A DNA stretch of 64,000 nucleotides from Lobosporangium transversale (taxonomy: Eukaryota; Mortierellomycota; Mortierellomycetes; Mortierellales; Mortierellaceae): assembly GCF_002105155.1 (NCBI RefSeq), contig NW_019029027.1, positions 264,297 to 328,296 on the forward strand. Direction: 5' to 3'. The notes beneath the pieces were generated by a model, which had not been told where the DNA came from, made no database searches, and was given only the letters and a program-made list of their open reading frames with translations. Of the stretch, positions 9,972 to 21,242 are shown piece by piece (positions within the stretch are counted from its first letter, which is position 1; each line of letters begins with the position of its first letter). Made by a program: the position numbers and the translations under genes.

Positions 9972-12004
9972 ACTATCCGCATTTACGATGATGAATTACC
10001 TTGTAGCGAAGAGTTCCACGGAACATGGTGTCCAGCTCTTCAACAGGCCCTAATCCGTAGGTGCTGGCATAACTCAAAGAATCTCTGTTGGCAACACCCT
10101 CCAAATTGAAGCCAGGATAAATAGGCACGTCAGGGAAGTGTTTCTTCATCAAATCCTTGCCATTAATCTCATGGAAGCCATTATGCATCCTGAATTTGGC
10201 ATCATTCAATCCAGCTGTCAAAACTCCTCTTGGAGACCAACTGAACTTGTAGCTCAGGGGGACATTCGAAGCTTCAGGAGCAGGAAGGCCTCCACACCAG
10301 GACACAAATGATGTGACCTTGCCACCCTCTGCCTTCACCTCATCAATCATCTTCATGGCACTCAAGTGATCGATACCGGGGTCCAGGCCAATTTCATTCA
10401 TGATGGTAATGCCAGCGCGGCTGGCCTTCTCGTTCAAAGCGTGCATGGCCGGACTAATATAGCTTGCAGTAACCATGTTCTTTTTGTTTTGAATACAGTG
10501 CTCAGCAATGATGGGATGGAAAGGTGCGGGAACGAAGCTGACAACGATATCTGAATCCTTGACTAATGAAGCCATAGTATTGTTATCTTTGACATCTAAA
10601 GGTACGACCTTCGTATTGGGCTTGCCCAGAGCCAGAGAAGTAGCCTCTACCTCTGAGTTGCTAGCGATAGTGATACTGATATTGGAATCTCTAAGCAAGT
10701 AATCAACTAAAGGCCCTGCAACGAAGCCGGACCCACATAACAAGACTTTCTTTGGCTTGTTGCTTGATCCAGAGTTACTTTGTCCAGTGCTACCAATAGC
10801 AACCTTGAGTTTAGCAAGAGCTTCCTTTGCATTAGTATCCCTCAAAACCCCACTCAAGGCTTTGTGTGCAGGCTTGAGGGATCCATTCTCTGCAATAGTG
10901 GCTCCGGCGATAACAGGATGATCGGTGTTGTCACGGATCTAAAGTGTATTCAAGAGTGAGATGTCAACACAGGCAAAAAAAAAAAAAAAAAAAAAGCTGT
11001 AACAAAAATAATAAATTAAAATACTGCATATCAATAAAGGGCTTCATACCAATTCCTTGATGAAAGGGTAAAGTGAATCGCTGAAGTGCTGGCTGCTCTC
11101 CAGAGGTAGCTCAGAAGGAAGGATGTCAACAGACATGATCTGAATACCAGGTGCTTCATCATCCTTGTGCTCCCGTCCTTGGATAGCATCCACATAGAAG
11201 AACGGATCTTCAATTGAAGTCGCTTGAGACATGAATTCAAAAGAACCCTAAAATCAATAATATGGTGAGTACTTTCTGGGAAGTGAGAGAAATAATCAAA
11301 GCTATAGTAGTTTTTCCTTAGTCTTACACGGATATCGCATGAAATGTCTGCAAGGCTGAGCATTCTGAATCTGTTAGAAGGATCGCTCTGAATGGCCCTC
11401 AACTGGTCCTTAGTCATCAAACGAGGGTAGCGCTCGTCCCAGTAAGCACCATTGATGATCATAGATGAATACGGAGCGATCTCTTTATGGAAGACCGATG
11501 TAAATTGTTCGGGGTGATTGTAGTATTCTTCTGCTGTAGTGAAGACATTCTTGTCCTTGTGGCGAATGTGGTCTTCAATGTTGACCTCAGTAGCATAAAT
11601 ACGATCCAAACGAGCATCTAAATAGCGAATAAGGAAGAAAAAAAATCAGAACGATTCATCATACTAAGGTCTCATTCTTGTTTATGCCTCACCCTGGGCT
11701 GGAAAAAAGAGAACTATGACAAAAAACTAAGAGAATCGTGTTGATACAAAAGGCAGCAGTTTCGCTTACTCTTGCTTTGAGCAATCTTGGCAAGATCCTT
11801 TGGATCAACAAACTCGTGAGGCAAAGACTTGAAAACGTCTTGTGCACCTTTGGAGACATTTCCGCTTCCAGTAAAAGTAAACGTCATGGGACCAAACGCC
11901 TTAGGTGTGCCTTCATCTGATATTGTGTTTCCAAGGGACTGAAGTGCAATTTTTGCAGAAGCTAGAGACTTATAGTTATGAGACATTCCGACGTGCTTGG
12001 ATTG

Positions 12005-12044
<40 letters not shown>

Positions 12045-13021
12045 ATGAATGTTAGTTAAGGGCTAAAGTGGATATGGCTGTTGCATTGAGCCTGTAGGGT
12101 AGCCAGTAAGATAATCATGTCTTGGAAAGCGTACTTACTAAGAAAGGACTGCTGTAGCCTAGACCGAGCAATCGTTGGCCCAGACCGTGAATCCCATCGA
12201 TCATGCCTGCATACCCCGCATGCTTTCCAAAGAGAACCAAGCGCTGCTTCCGTTCGTTCACCATCAACTCATAGTCAATCAGACGAATTTTCTGCACGCA
12301 ATGAAACAAAGAATAGGTGCCAAAAGTAAGCATGAGTACTTTTTATAGTGTACCACATAGCGTAATAATTTTGTGCAGACTTTTTTTTTTTTTTTTTTTT
12401 TTTTGAGATGTCATATGCTATTACCTTGTCAAGGATATCTTGTAACATGGGCATGTTGTGCTTTTGGCCCTTGTGTGTATGTGAAAAGTAGACATATGTC
12501 TTCCCGGGAAGTAAGTCCTTTACTGGAACTTCCTTGATACCCAAAATCACATCAGCAGGTGAAAGATCCTCTTGGATGATGGCGCCTACAGCCCTGTATT
12601 TGTCGTCCGAGAAGATGCGCTTTGTGCTAGGTTGTACATAGACCTTGATGCCTGTTTCCTTGATCAACCTCTCGACTGCTTCGGGCGTCAAGGCTACGCG
12701 CCTTTCCCAACGGTTTTTGCCCTCTCGACGGATCGCGATAGACTTGTATGGATTCAAGGATGGAGAGGCATGTTTTTGGTATTGACGCTGGAGATTCAGC
12801 GTCGATAAGCGCGGCTGCTGTGGATTCTGCTGGATTGTAGGGGAAACTTGCGGGAAGTAGGTCTTATCTGCTGCCACAGGCGACGACGACAACTGACGCT
12901 TGCCAGAGGAAGAAGAGATGGCCATTGCGGACCGTCGCATCATCTGGGTAGGGAGGCGGTACCCAGTCACACCAAGACGTGGAAGAAAGGCCTTTGAGGC
13001 CATAGACACTTGTGAAGACAT
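9120..13021 (-). CDS. AASS: Bifunctional lysine-ketoglutarate reductase/saccharopine dehydrogenase, mitochondrial
   Basis: Eight exons (13021-12425, 12291-12139, 11995-11770, 11617-11328, 11247-11050, 10938-10000, 9908-9828, 9719-9120) join in phase to 1,027 residues. The first about 90 residues are Arg/Ser/Gln-rich and suit a mitochondrial presequence. The LKR half follows (about 95-530), with RREGKNRWERRVALTPEAVERL near its start and a FTGSGNVSKGA nucleotide-binding motif. The SDH half (about 560-1027) has KKVLLCGSGFVAGPLVDYLL (Rossmann motif), GLDPGIDHLSAM and SWCGGLPAPEASNVPLSYKFSWSP. LKR condenses lysine with 2-oxoglutarate to saccharopine; SDH then yields aminoadipate semialdehyde and glutamate. 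In yeast these activities are separate proteins, Lys1 and Lys9, in lysine synthesis. The fused, mitochondrially targeted form is the animal/plant catabolic arrangement. Introns contain T runs of 15-36 nt. Confidence 0.95.
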
Positions 13022-15098
13022 TTTGTTACCCCTTTGGTCTTATAATGATCTAAAAGTAGGACCGGTGAAAGTATAACGAGTAAGAGGAATTGGAGGGCGT
13101 GAAGAGGAACGCCAGGTAAAAATAATAAAAGGTGTAGCAACAAAAATACGGAGGAACAATGGGAGGACGAGATCAAGAGCCGGATGGAATGAGGAATGAA
13201 GAATGGAGAGGAAGGATGGAATGAGAGATGAGGCCGTAAGAAGAAAGAAGGGAAGAGAAAAAAAAAAAAAAAAAAGGGCGTCAGGGACAGAATTAAGGCC
13301 TCGCTTTTAAAGGTGTGTGTGAAGGGATGAGTCGCATTGCCCAATGATGTTTTGATCACACATACTCACCCCCACAACACCACACTTCGCTTGTTACAGA
13401 AATACAATTATCTCTCTAAATGTTCTTCTACGGCTTAATCGATGGTTTTATTACTACTATTGTTATTATTGCTACCCTTGTCTCAATGTCTTTTTGAAGT
13501 AGCGAAATAACGATTCATACAACAGTTCTGCTTTCTTTCTCTCTCTAAGAAAAAAAGTCTAGAAGTGAAAGTGAGATATATAGAGAGTGGTACCCGTGTG
13601 AAAAAAATAGGGCACCTTCCTTTTTAGGAAGGCGCATTTCTCATGGTGATACAAACCCGTGGACAGACAATAAAAAAGAGCTAATGACACAACACAGAAA
13701 TGTAAACAAGCTATATTTTCATCACGGACAGAGAATGGGGGAATTCTTGTTCCTGACTTTGTCTTAATCTGTTGGGTGATGTAAAGACCTTGATATTATA
13801 TACATCCCACTCCATTGTCTATGTTGTTGCTTCACAAACTAGTTTACTGCTGTGTTTGCTTATATCCTAGCCTCAGTCGCGTACCGCGTCCATAACTCCG
13901 TTTCTGAACCAAGGCTAGCCAATTGCTTCCAAAAGACCTATAGTCCAGTTACAGTGCCCGCTTTTTACATTGATGCCGTTGGAACGCCCGTAGAAATAGC
14001 GATTGATATCCCACATATAGTAAATCCATAGATCATCCTTACCCGAAATTTACGCATGGTTTCCTATATATACTATAAATATCATTAGCAGTTGAAAATT
14101 AAAGTGTAAATGTCTAGAACACTACACATAACAGATTAGGAGCCATGCCATGTTCTATCCATTTAAACATATAGCTTGGTTCCTGTTGCTCCTTGACTTA
14201 ATACACAAGCCATTTATTTTTGTTCTGAGTAGATCCTCGAAGATCACACATAAAGGCGTTGTTCAAGGAAGCTCCTGCTTGATCAACTTTATATCCTTGG
14301 TGGGCAGATCCTTGAGGACAAACTTAGTGGCCACCTTGTCCTGGTCAAGCCGGACGCGGGCCTTTATCATCCGTAGATCGCTATTCATAATCATCACCCA
14401 GTCGCACCGTGAGAAATGAGATCTATTAGATAACAAGCTCTTGTTCGTCAAGGCAGTAGAGACCCGAGGCAAAGACACTACCAATAACATCAGTCCCACT
14501 ATTAGTTCAGCTAGTAATAATGGCTGTGAACTGCAAAGAGATTAGGATCTGAGAAAGTCTGCTGAGTTGAGCAACTTCATCTTCAACATTGATTAAAAAT
14601 TCAGCGTTAATGACATATCACATGTTCCTCGTAGCCGGATCACTATGAGGAAGTGTTAGCTTGTTAGTCGTCAGCCAACTCACTTATTCGTGACTACAAA
14701 AAGGAACAGCCCTGTTCATCCCTCTATTCGTTACTACAATCGAGTAGTAAACTAGTGAACCGAACAGTGTATAGAGAAATGTAGGATGCAACATTGCTGA
14801 CCTAAACAAGCAAGCAGCAACAAACAACTTTATACACTGACAAATGATAAATGGAATGCCCTGTAAAATGACACAATCATGCATTTGCATCTCCGAGATG
14901 ATCATGTGACATGCCTCCCATTCAAGCAGGATAAAATGGTTGCATGCATTTTTAACCTGTAAAAAATAAAAAAAGGGCGGCGCGGAAAGACTCCTGTCGG
15001 AAAAGCGACTTCGGGTTATTCTTTTCTTCTCTTTCTCTATTTTCTTTTCTTTTCTTTTCTTTTTTTTTACACCTTTTTTTTTAATTCGTAATACTGCC
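13022..15098. promoter_or_regulatory. Divergent intergenic region between AASS and CPOX genes
   Basis: About 2 kb separates the AASS start (minus) from the CPOX start (plus). The AASS-proximal 300 bp are purine-rich on the + strand and probably hold its leader. A hairpin-like CCTTCC/GGAAGG pair sits at about 13616-13633. The CPOX-proximal 100 bp are T/C-rich. Possible gene remnants at 14260-14620 are listed separately. No defined operator could be identified. Confidence 0.4.
14260..14620 (-). pseudogene. Possible decayed gene remnant
   Basis: Minus-strand coding-like segments occur in different frames: VEDEVAQLSRLSQILISLQ (about 14600-14540), DVIGSVFASGLYCLDEQELV (about 14490-14430) and a charged 36-residue tail ending IKLIKQELP at 14263. 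No set of splice sites joins them cleanly and I recognise no family. The alternation of protein-like pieces and stops suggests an eroded gene. Chance is the alternative. Confidence 0.2.
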
Positions 15099-17065
15099 AT
15101 GACCCACATTGCTCGGTCCATTTCTCTGTGTGGACTGACTCGTGTCTGTAAGTTTTCATTGATTTAAGAATGTAATTCACTTATGCTGCATGAGAAATAG
15201 GACATTGGGACATGAGCCTGATCAAACTTTTTTTTTTTTTTTTGACTTTGGTCCGGAAAATTCATTCTTCATGGTCACAATGTTATTTTCTTTATGTTCT
15301 CGCTACTATTCGATCTTTTTTTTTCTTCTTATTGTCCACATCTTACAATAAAGCACATATCACGGCGTCCAGATCGTAAGTGCATGTTATTCATAATTGA
15401 TCATCTAATTCCCATTTATATTTTGATTCAAAAAAATATAAACATTTTTTTTTTTTGTCTTTTTTGTTGAATATTTATTAGGTTGCTCCACAGATCATAC
15501 TCGCGTGCCATTTCATCTCATGGTCGACTCTATTCAACATCGGCAGCATCAAGTAGAACCTCTCAGCAAGGTGCTCCAAAGTTCTCTTCAGCTTCAGTCA
15601 AAGCATTCACAGTCATTGGAGCAATAGCTGCTGCTACCTTTTGGAGTCAAATGCCTAATGTAATGTATTTTTTTTTTCTTCATGAAATATAGTGTGTACC
15701 CTTGCTCTCGCACATTTACACATTTGCACATTAAAACAACATGTATATTGATTTTTTTTTTTTTTTCTTTTGGCTCACATAACACCATGACCATCAGGTG
15801 AAACAAGTAGAATGTGAAGCACCACAGAAGCAGGAAAAAAAGCCGAGCAAGACTGCTCAAGCGGACCAGAAACGCGTAAGGGCCGAAGAAGAAAATCGCA
15901 CACACAGGAAAACAAAACAATGATTTTCGGACCTTGTCGGCCGATGATCTGATCTGAAATCTATTTGTGTTGCTTTCATCTTAACCTTTTTTTCTTTTGC
16001 TCTATCGCGCATTTCCCCTCCTCCTTTGTGCTCTCTTATCCTCTTATCCACATTTGCTCTCTTTTCTCCCTCCCCCTCTGTCTCCTTCTCTCTCCCCCCC
16101 TCTCTTATTAGAAACTTGAAGGGCTAACCAAGGATTCACCAATGCGCTTGCGCATGGAGGCATTCAATAAAAGACTTCAGGCTGAAATTACCGCACGCAT
16201 TGAGCAATTGGACGGGCAAGGAAAGTTCAGAGTAGATCAATGGAACCGTGTAGAAGGAGGTGATGGTATTTCAATGGTGTTACAGGACGGCAAGGTCTTT
16301 GAGAAAGCAGGTGTCGGTGTATCGGTCGTGTATGGTATGCTTCCACCTGCTGCTGTTGCACAGATGCGAGCAGAACACCCCAATATCGAAGTCACCAATA
16401 AGGCTATGCCCTTCTTCGCCACAGGTATCTCTTGTGTGATGCATCCGCACAATCCTAATGCGCCCACAGTTCACTTCAACTACCGCTACTTTGAGCTAGG
16501 TGGCGAAGAAGATGGTGAACCCATCTCTTGGTGGTTTGGAGGTGGATGTGATCTGACCCCCACAATCCTCTTTGAGGAGGATGCTGTGCATTTTCATCAA
16601 GTGATTAAAGAGGCTTGCGACAAGCATGACCCTCGATATTATAAGGACTTTAAGAAGTGGTGTGACGACTATTTTTACATTGCTCATCGTGGTGAGCGTC
16701 GTGGTATTGGAGGCATCTTTTTCGACGATCTGGATGACAAGTCGCCTGATGAATTGTTTGAGTTCGTACAGACTTGTGGAAATGCTTTTTTGAACCAGTA
16801 TATACCTATCATGGAGAGACGTAAGGACATGCCCTTCACAGAACAACAAAAGTTGTGGCAGCAGATTCGTCGCGGTCGATATGTTGAATTCAATCTGGTG
16901 TACGACCGTGGTACCAAATTCGGCCTTTTGACTCCTGGAGCTAGAATAGAGAGTATCATGATGTCGATGCCTTTGACAGCCCGATGGGAGTACATGCATG
17001 ATATCGATCTCCAAGCACATGGAAAACTCATGGAGGTTTTGCGTGCACCTAAGGACTGGGTTCCG

Positions 17066-17071
<6 letters not shown>
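15099..17071 (+). CDS. HEM13: Coproporphyrinogen-III oxidase (aerobic)
   Basis: Five exons (15099-15147, 15354-15375, 15482-15659, 15798-15875, 16112-17071) join in phase to 428 residues. The C-terminal 300 residues are an unmistakable oxygen-dependent coproporphyrinogen oxidase, with [75 protein letters not shown] and [10 protein letters not shown]. The enzyme decarboxylates two propionates to make protoporphyrinogen IX in haem synthesis. The first about 80 residues are basic and Ser-rich, followed by a hydrophobic stretch ([14 protein letters not shown]). That is the layout of a bipartite mitochondrial intermembrane-space presequence, as in animal CPOX; the yeast enzyme is cytosolic. Exon 2 is only 22 nt. 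The gene ends against an A run of about 29 nt. Confidence 0.95.
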
Positions 17072-17102
<31 letters not shown>

Positions 17103-17390
17103 CGACGTTCGCGACAAACATGACATACGCAATACGCATTACACATACAATTTCAGCTTCATGTTGTTCAGACATCACATTAATAACTGTACATATAGAT
17201 TTTTCAGAAATTTTGAATGAAGAGATAAATGAAGGAAAAAGAAGTAATAACACAATATCTATATTGTTAAAATCAATGAAAAGAAAGAAAAGAAAATGGA
17301 GCTATGAGTCTGCATTGATTAGCTCCTTTGTCTGCCAGCTACCGCCCATTCGAAAAGCTTGGATTGCTTCTTTGTCCATTCTGATCCGCG

Positions 17391-17426
<36 letters not shown>

Positions 17427-17430
17427 TTGC
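17072..17430. other. Convergent intergenic region, 3' flanks
   Basis: Lies between the stop codons of HEM13 (plus) and the bL17m gene (minus). It starts with an A run at 17070-17099 and ends with a T run at 17396-17425. No gene seen. Confidence 0.6.
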
Positions 17431-18475
17431 TTATGCCTTTGTTGAGGTGGTAGTGGCATCAAAGATCTTGTTTTCTCCTTGGATTGACAGCTCTCTAACC
17501 TTAGCCTCCAGATCATTCAACTCCCATTTATTGGAGCTCATAACCTTTGGGATATGACGAGCCAAAGCCTTGTTCTTGAAGGCAGCAGCAGCTTTTGCTA
17601 CAGTAGTTCCTGTCACTGTTGCTGTTTCTGTTTCTGTTGCTGTTGTTTTTGTCGACGATGATGATGCTTTATTCAAGTTCGCTTCCACAATCTCCTTAAT
17701 AGATCCTGGCTTGATAGCCTCCTGTCTGGCCAGAGCCTTAAACAACATCTGGTTCTTAAGATCGCCTGGACCATCAATTAGTTCAATCACAGCCACAGGA
17801 GCATTGTCACCAAATCGATTGCCCAATTTGTGAATACGAGTGTAGCCGCCTTTACGATTCTTGAAACGCTCTGCTAAAGGACCAAACAGCTTCGGAAGTG
17901 TAGTCTCATGCTCCTAATAACAATAATAATAATAGTAATAGTAATAGTAATAGTAATAGTAATAGTAATAGTAATAGTAATAGTAATAGTAATAATAAAA
18001 GAGGAAAGATATATGTTTTAACAATGGCATATTAATTATTTGTAAAGCAAGTCCAAGAAAGAAAAGAAAAAAAGCAACATACTCTTAGGAACGAAGCGGC
18101 TTGGACCTTGGCGTGTAAATCCCCACGCTTTCCCAGGGTGATCATCTTTGTTTAAAGATACAAATCAAATCAAATAAATAAATAAATAAAATTAAGATGT
18201 ACCCATCATGCTCCATTCCTTCCAATTCCTTTCAAACAGAAATAATTAAAAATACGCACAACATCCACACACACTTCTTTTTTTTTTTTTTTTTTGGAAG
18301 TTAATTTTCAAAGTTTACACATTACTTGATCAGCTATCGCCTTCAGTTCCTGAGCTTTGGGTAATGTGGTCTTGATGCGATCATGTTGAATCAACTGTGT
18401 GACCAAGTTGCGGAACATCGACTTGCGATGTGATGATGTCCTATTAAGACGACGAAAATGCTTTCCGTGATGCAT
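17431..18475 (-). CDS. MRPL8: Mitochondrial large-subunit ribosomal protein bL17m
   Basis: Three exons (18475-18326, 18145-18083, 17913-17431) join in phase 0 to 231 residues. The N-terminal about 115 residues are a bacterial-type L17: [20 protein letters not shown], then [27 protein letters not shown], and [24 protein letters not shown]. The family core is about 120 residues. Here an extra about 110 residues follow, including an Ala/Thr/Glu-rich low-complexity linker and a terminal helix. Such extensions are common in mitochondrial L17. The second intron carries a trinucleotide microsatellite. The protein acts near the exit tunnel of the mitoribosome, as known for the family. Confidence 0.93.
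17916..17996. repeat. (TAATAG)n-type microsatellite in an intron of the bL17m gene
   Basis: About 80 bp of uninterrupted TAA/TAG trinucleotides, mostly the hexamer TAATAG, begins just inside the intron at the border of the third exon. It is a candidate length polymorphism close to a splice acceptor. Confidence 0.9.
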
Positions 18476-18820
18476 GGCGCGTTTTTATTTATTCGTTTGT
18501 TGTCTTCTGATGCCAAAGTGTAAGTGTATAGACAGAATAGGAATCAAGAAAATATGACAATATACGAAAGTGTATGTGCCTCTCTTTGCGTGTAATTAAA
18601 ATGAGAACGAAGTAAAATAAAGAGAGAGCTACAAGTGGTACAGGGAGTGGCGTCGCCCGGAACGAATGAAAAGAGTGTTCTTGGTTCAAAGGAAAGTGCA
18701 TGCAAATCAGGAACTCAAACAAGTTCATGACTGCTCATGTCCGGATTTGTTTATCGTTGGTGTGACCGCTCTGGTTTCTGTTCAAGTTGATTTTTTTTTT
18801 TTTTTTTTATTTCACTTTTT
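18476..18820. other. Intergenic, promoter side of the bL17m gene
   Basis: 345 bp between the bL17m start (minus) and the end of the TTC4-like gene (minus). It holds a T run at 18791-18808 directly before the TTC4 stop. No gene seen. Confidence 0.5.
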
Positions 18821-20185
18821 TTACTTGCCATACTTAGCCAGCCAGTCCTTTTTCCATTGACTATCTTCTTTGGGCACTACAATAAACCGTGCGATGCCAT
18901 CCCGCAGTACATGCTTTGAATGTGATAAGACTGTTAAGAACTTGACATTCAGTCCAACTTTCATCAGCCCAATATTACCTCCTTGATCCTCTGTCTCAAA
19001 ATAAGTTTGCACTGTTTCTGGACGATATTTATGTTCAGGATCCCATGGCGCTGGATCATAAAAGATTTCTGCCAACTGTTCTCCAATCGTATCCTGTTCA
19101 TTAAACGCTTGGATCAAATCTGACTCATTATACTCTGGATACAAAAAAAATGTCGGTATAGTCAATTGATCCATCTCTTGATCCAATTGAATCTCGTGAG
19201 GATGATCTGGCTTAAATCCTGGTGTGGACGCTGTCCGGATCTTTCGTTTCTCTAATGCAGCTTCAATCATTTCCTTCTTCTCCCGGATCTTGCGCTCTCG
19301 TTCTTCCTTCTCTCGCCTTAATTTCTCTTTCCGATCAAACTCGGCTTGGATCTTGACACGTTCATCTTTCACAGCCCGGTTGTCTGGATCATGTATAAGT
19401 GCATGATCGCAGCAATCAAGAGCCTCTGGATACATTTCAAGTGCAAGTAATGCCTTGGCCGATCGGAACAAAGCCTTCACATTCTTTGGATTTAGTTTCA
19501 ATGCACTCCCGCAGTCCGTCAACACTCTGCGATAATTGCCTATTGATGTGGTATCATGAGTAGACGGCACAGATAAAATAAAATAAGCCAAAAGAAGAAA
19601 GGTAGATGAGCAAAACAGAGTAAGCGATCACACTGTCTTTGTTCATACCAAAGTGCAGATTACAGGCGGCTCGATTGACTAAAAGAGTCTCATTAAGTCT
19701 ATCGTCTTTGCAGGAAGCTTCCAATCCACTAGTATAATACATTAGAGCATCCTTGTAGTATTTCGTCCCTTGTCTGAAGCATTCATTTCCTTGATTCTTG
19801 AAGTTCTCCGCCACCTCTAGAAACATAAATGTATGTTGATTACAATAGTTCAGGAACATGCATCAACATAGACAAATCCCATTGGTTAGTTAGTCAATTC
19901 AAGATGAAGGGTAGAGAAAATAATAAAGTAGTAAAATAGAAACAGTAAAATCAAAGGAAAAAACTTTTTTTTACCTTCAGGTGTTCCATCAAATGCTAAA
20001 TCTTGTAATGCTTGAATAAGGGGGTTCTCGTCAGCGTCCTCGGGCAGAGACTTCATGAACAGAGGGATATTGTCCATTTCTTTTAGGAAATCCTTGTCAT
20101 CAAGCGCCCAATCTGGACGGCTGGGCCTCTCAGGGCCGGGAATTGGAATTCCTGTAGCAGATCTCTTGATGCCGTCGTCAGTCAT
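18821..20185 (-). CDS. CNS1: TPR cochaperone TTC4/Cns1 family
   Basis: Three exons (20185-19975, 19816-19649, 19539-18821) join in phase to 365 residues. The N-terminal about 70 residues include DKDFLKEMDNIPLFMKSLPED, typical of Cns1/TTC4. Three TPR repeats occupy about 75-200: FKNQGNECFRQGTKYYKDALMYY, the LLVNRAACN repeat, and RSAKALLALEMYPEALDCCDHAL. A long charged helix (about 205-245) links to the C-terminal wheel domain, with PTFFLYPEYNESDLIQAFNEQDTI and DPAPWD. The family binds Hsp90/Hsp70 C-termini through the TPRs and is essential in yeast. Length is close to yeast Cns1 (385 residues). Confidence 0.93.
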
Positions 20186-21242
20186 TTTAAAAAAGTGTGA
20201 ATGAAAAAAATAAATAAAATAAAATAAAAGAATAATCAAGCATATTTGATATTAAGGGTCTTAAACCTTATTTTTTTACACTAAAGTTTCCTTTGAGGAC
20301 GACAGGGATAGTCAGCCCTACCTTATTGAGATCTATCTACATTATAGTCTCGCATTGGCAGGGACTATATTCTGTCCAAGTAAACCAAATGAGGCCTCTA
20401 CCAGAATATCATATTGTATATACGCTGCCGTGATAGATTTCCCTATTGCAAAAATAAAAAAAAAATAAAAAATAAAAAAAAAAAAGTCGGGTTTTAAGGA
20501 TTCATTTATGTGTCAACAATAGCTTTACCAATATACTGTTTTGTTCCCCTCTCTGCAAATGAATTGATTTCTCTAATCTGCAACTTGGGGAATATCTTTG
20601 TTACACATCTCTTATATCCCAAAAAGTTGTTTAAAAGGGTCCAAAACAACTTGCTCATGTATTCAGTACAGTTGGTTCATTTGAATTTTCCCCTTGAATA
20701 AATTATCAGACCTCAATTGGCATGTGGAAATGTCCTGTCGTGGACGATCCGAAATTTAATTATTCCTTTGTACCACTACATCGTTAATTAACCAAGGACG
20801 TTAACGCTTATCTTTCAGCTAGACTTGAGTAAAGACATTGACTAAGGGTTGTATATATAATAATAATCACATATCTCTTTACGAAAAGTTGATATTATAC
20901 ATACCATTTGTAGTTTTAAGGAATGGGAATCTGTGTTGGTGTATGGCATGAATAAAATAAATGATCAACAATATGCCCTGTCTAAATTAAAAAGATGAGG
21001 TAAAATTGCTTCAAACGGCATCGGTATGGTACTGAGTGAGCTTTTGTCAACTACATGTGAGCTTGTTTCATGAAGCTACTCCAAATTGAGCCTGAAGTTG
21101 TCATGCCTCTTTTGCACTAATCTCCAATGAATAATAAAAAGTCAAACATTATTATGACTATCTTTGATAAGCTGACACTTTTTTTTTTTTTTGTATATGA
21201 TTGAATTTATTATGTTCCTTGTACAGATTGGTGGTATGCATG
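20186..21242. other. Intergenic, no gene seen
   Basis: About 1 kb between the TTC4-like start and the end of the cyclin gene, both on the minus strand. Short A-rich tracts lie at 20450-20485 and a T run at 21180-21193. A 63-codon frame at 20510-20701 has no recognisable feature. This region should hold the TTC4-like promoter. Confidence 0.5.

Noticed and set aside
16496-17253. Long minus-strand frames opposite the CPOX exon
   Set aside because: They are antisense shadows of the highly conserved CPOX coding sequence plus a poly-T-encoded Phe run.
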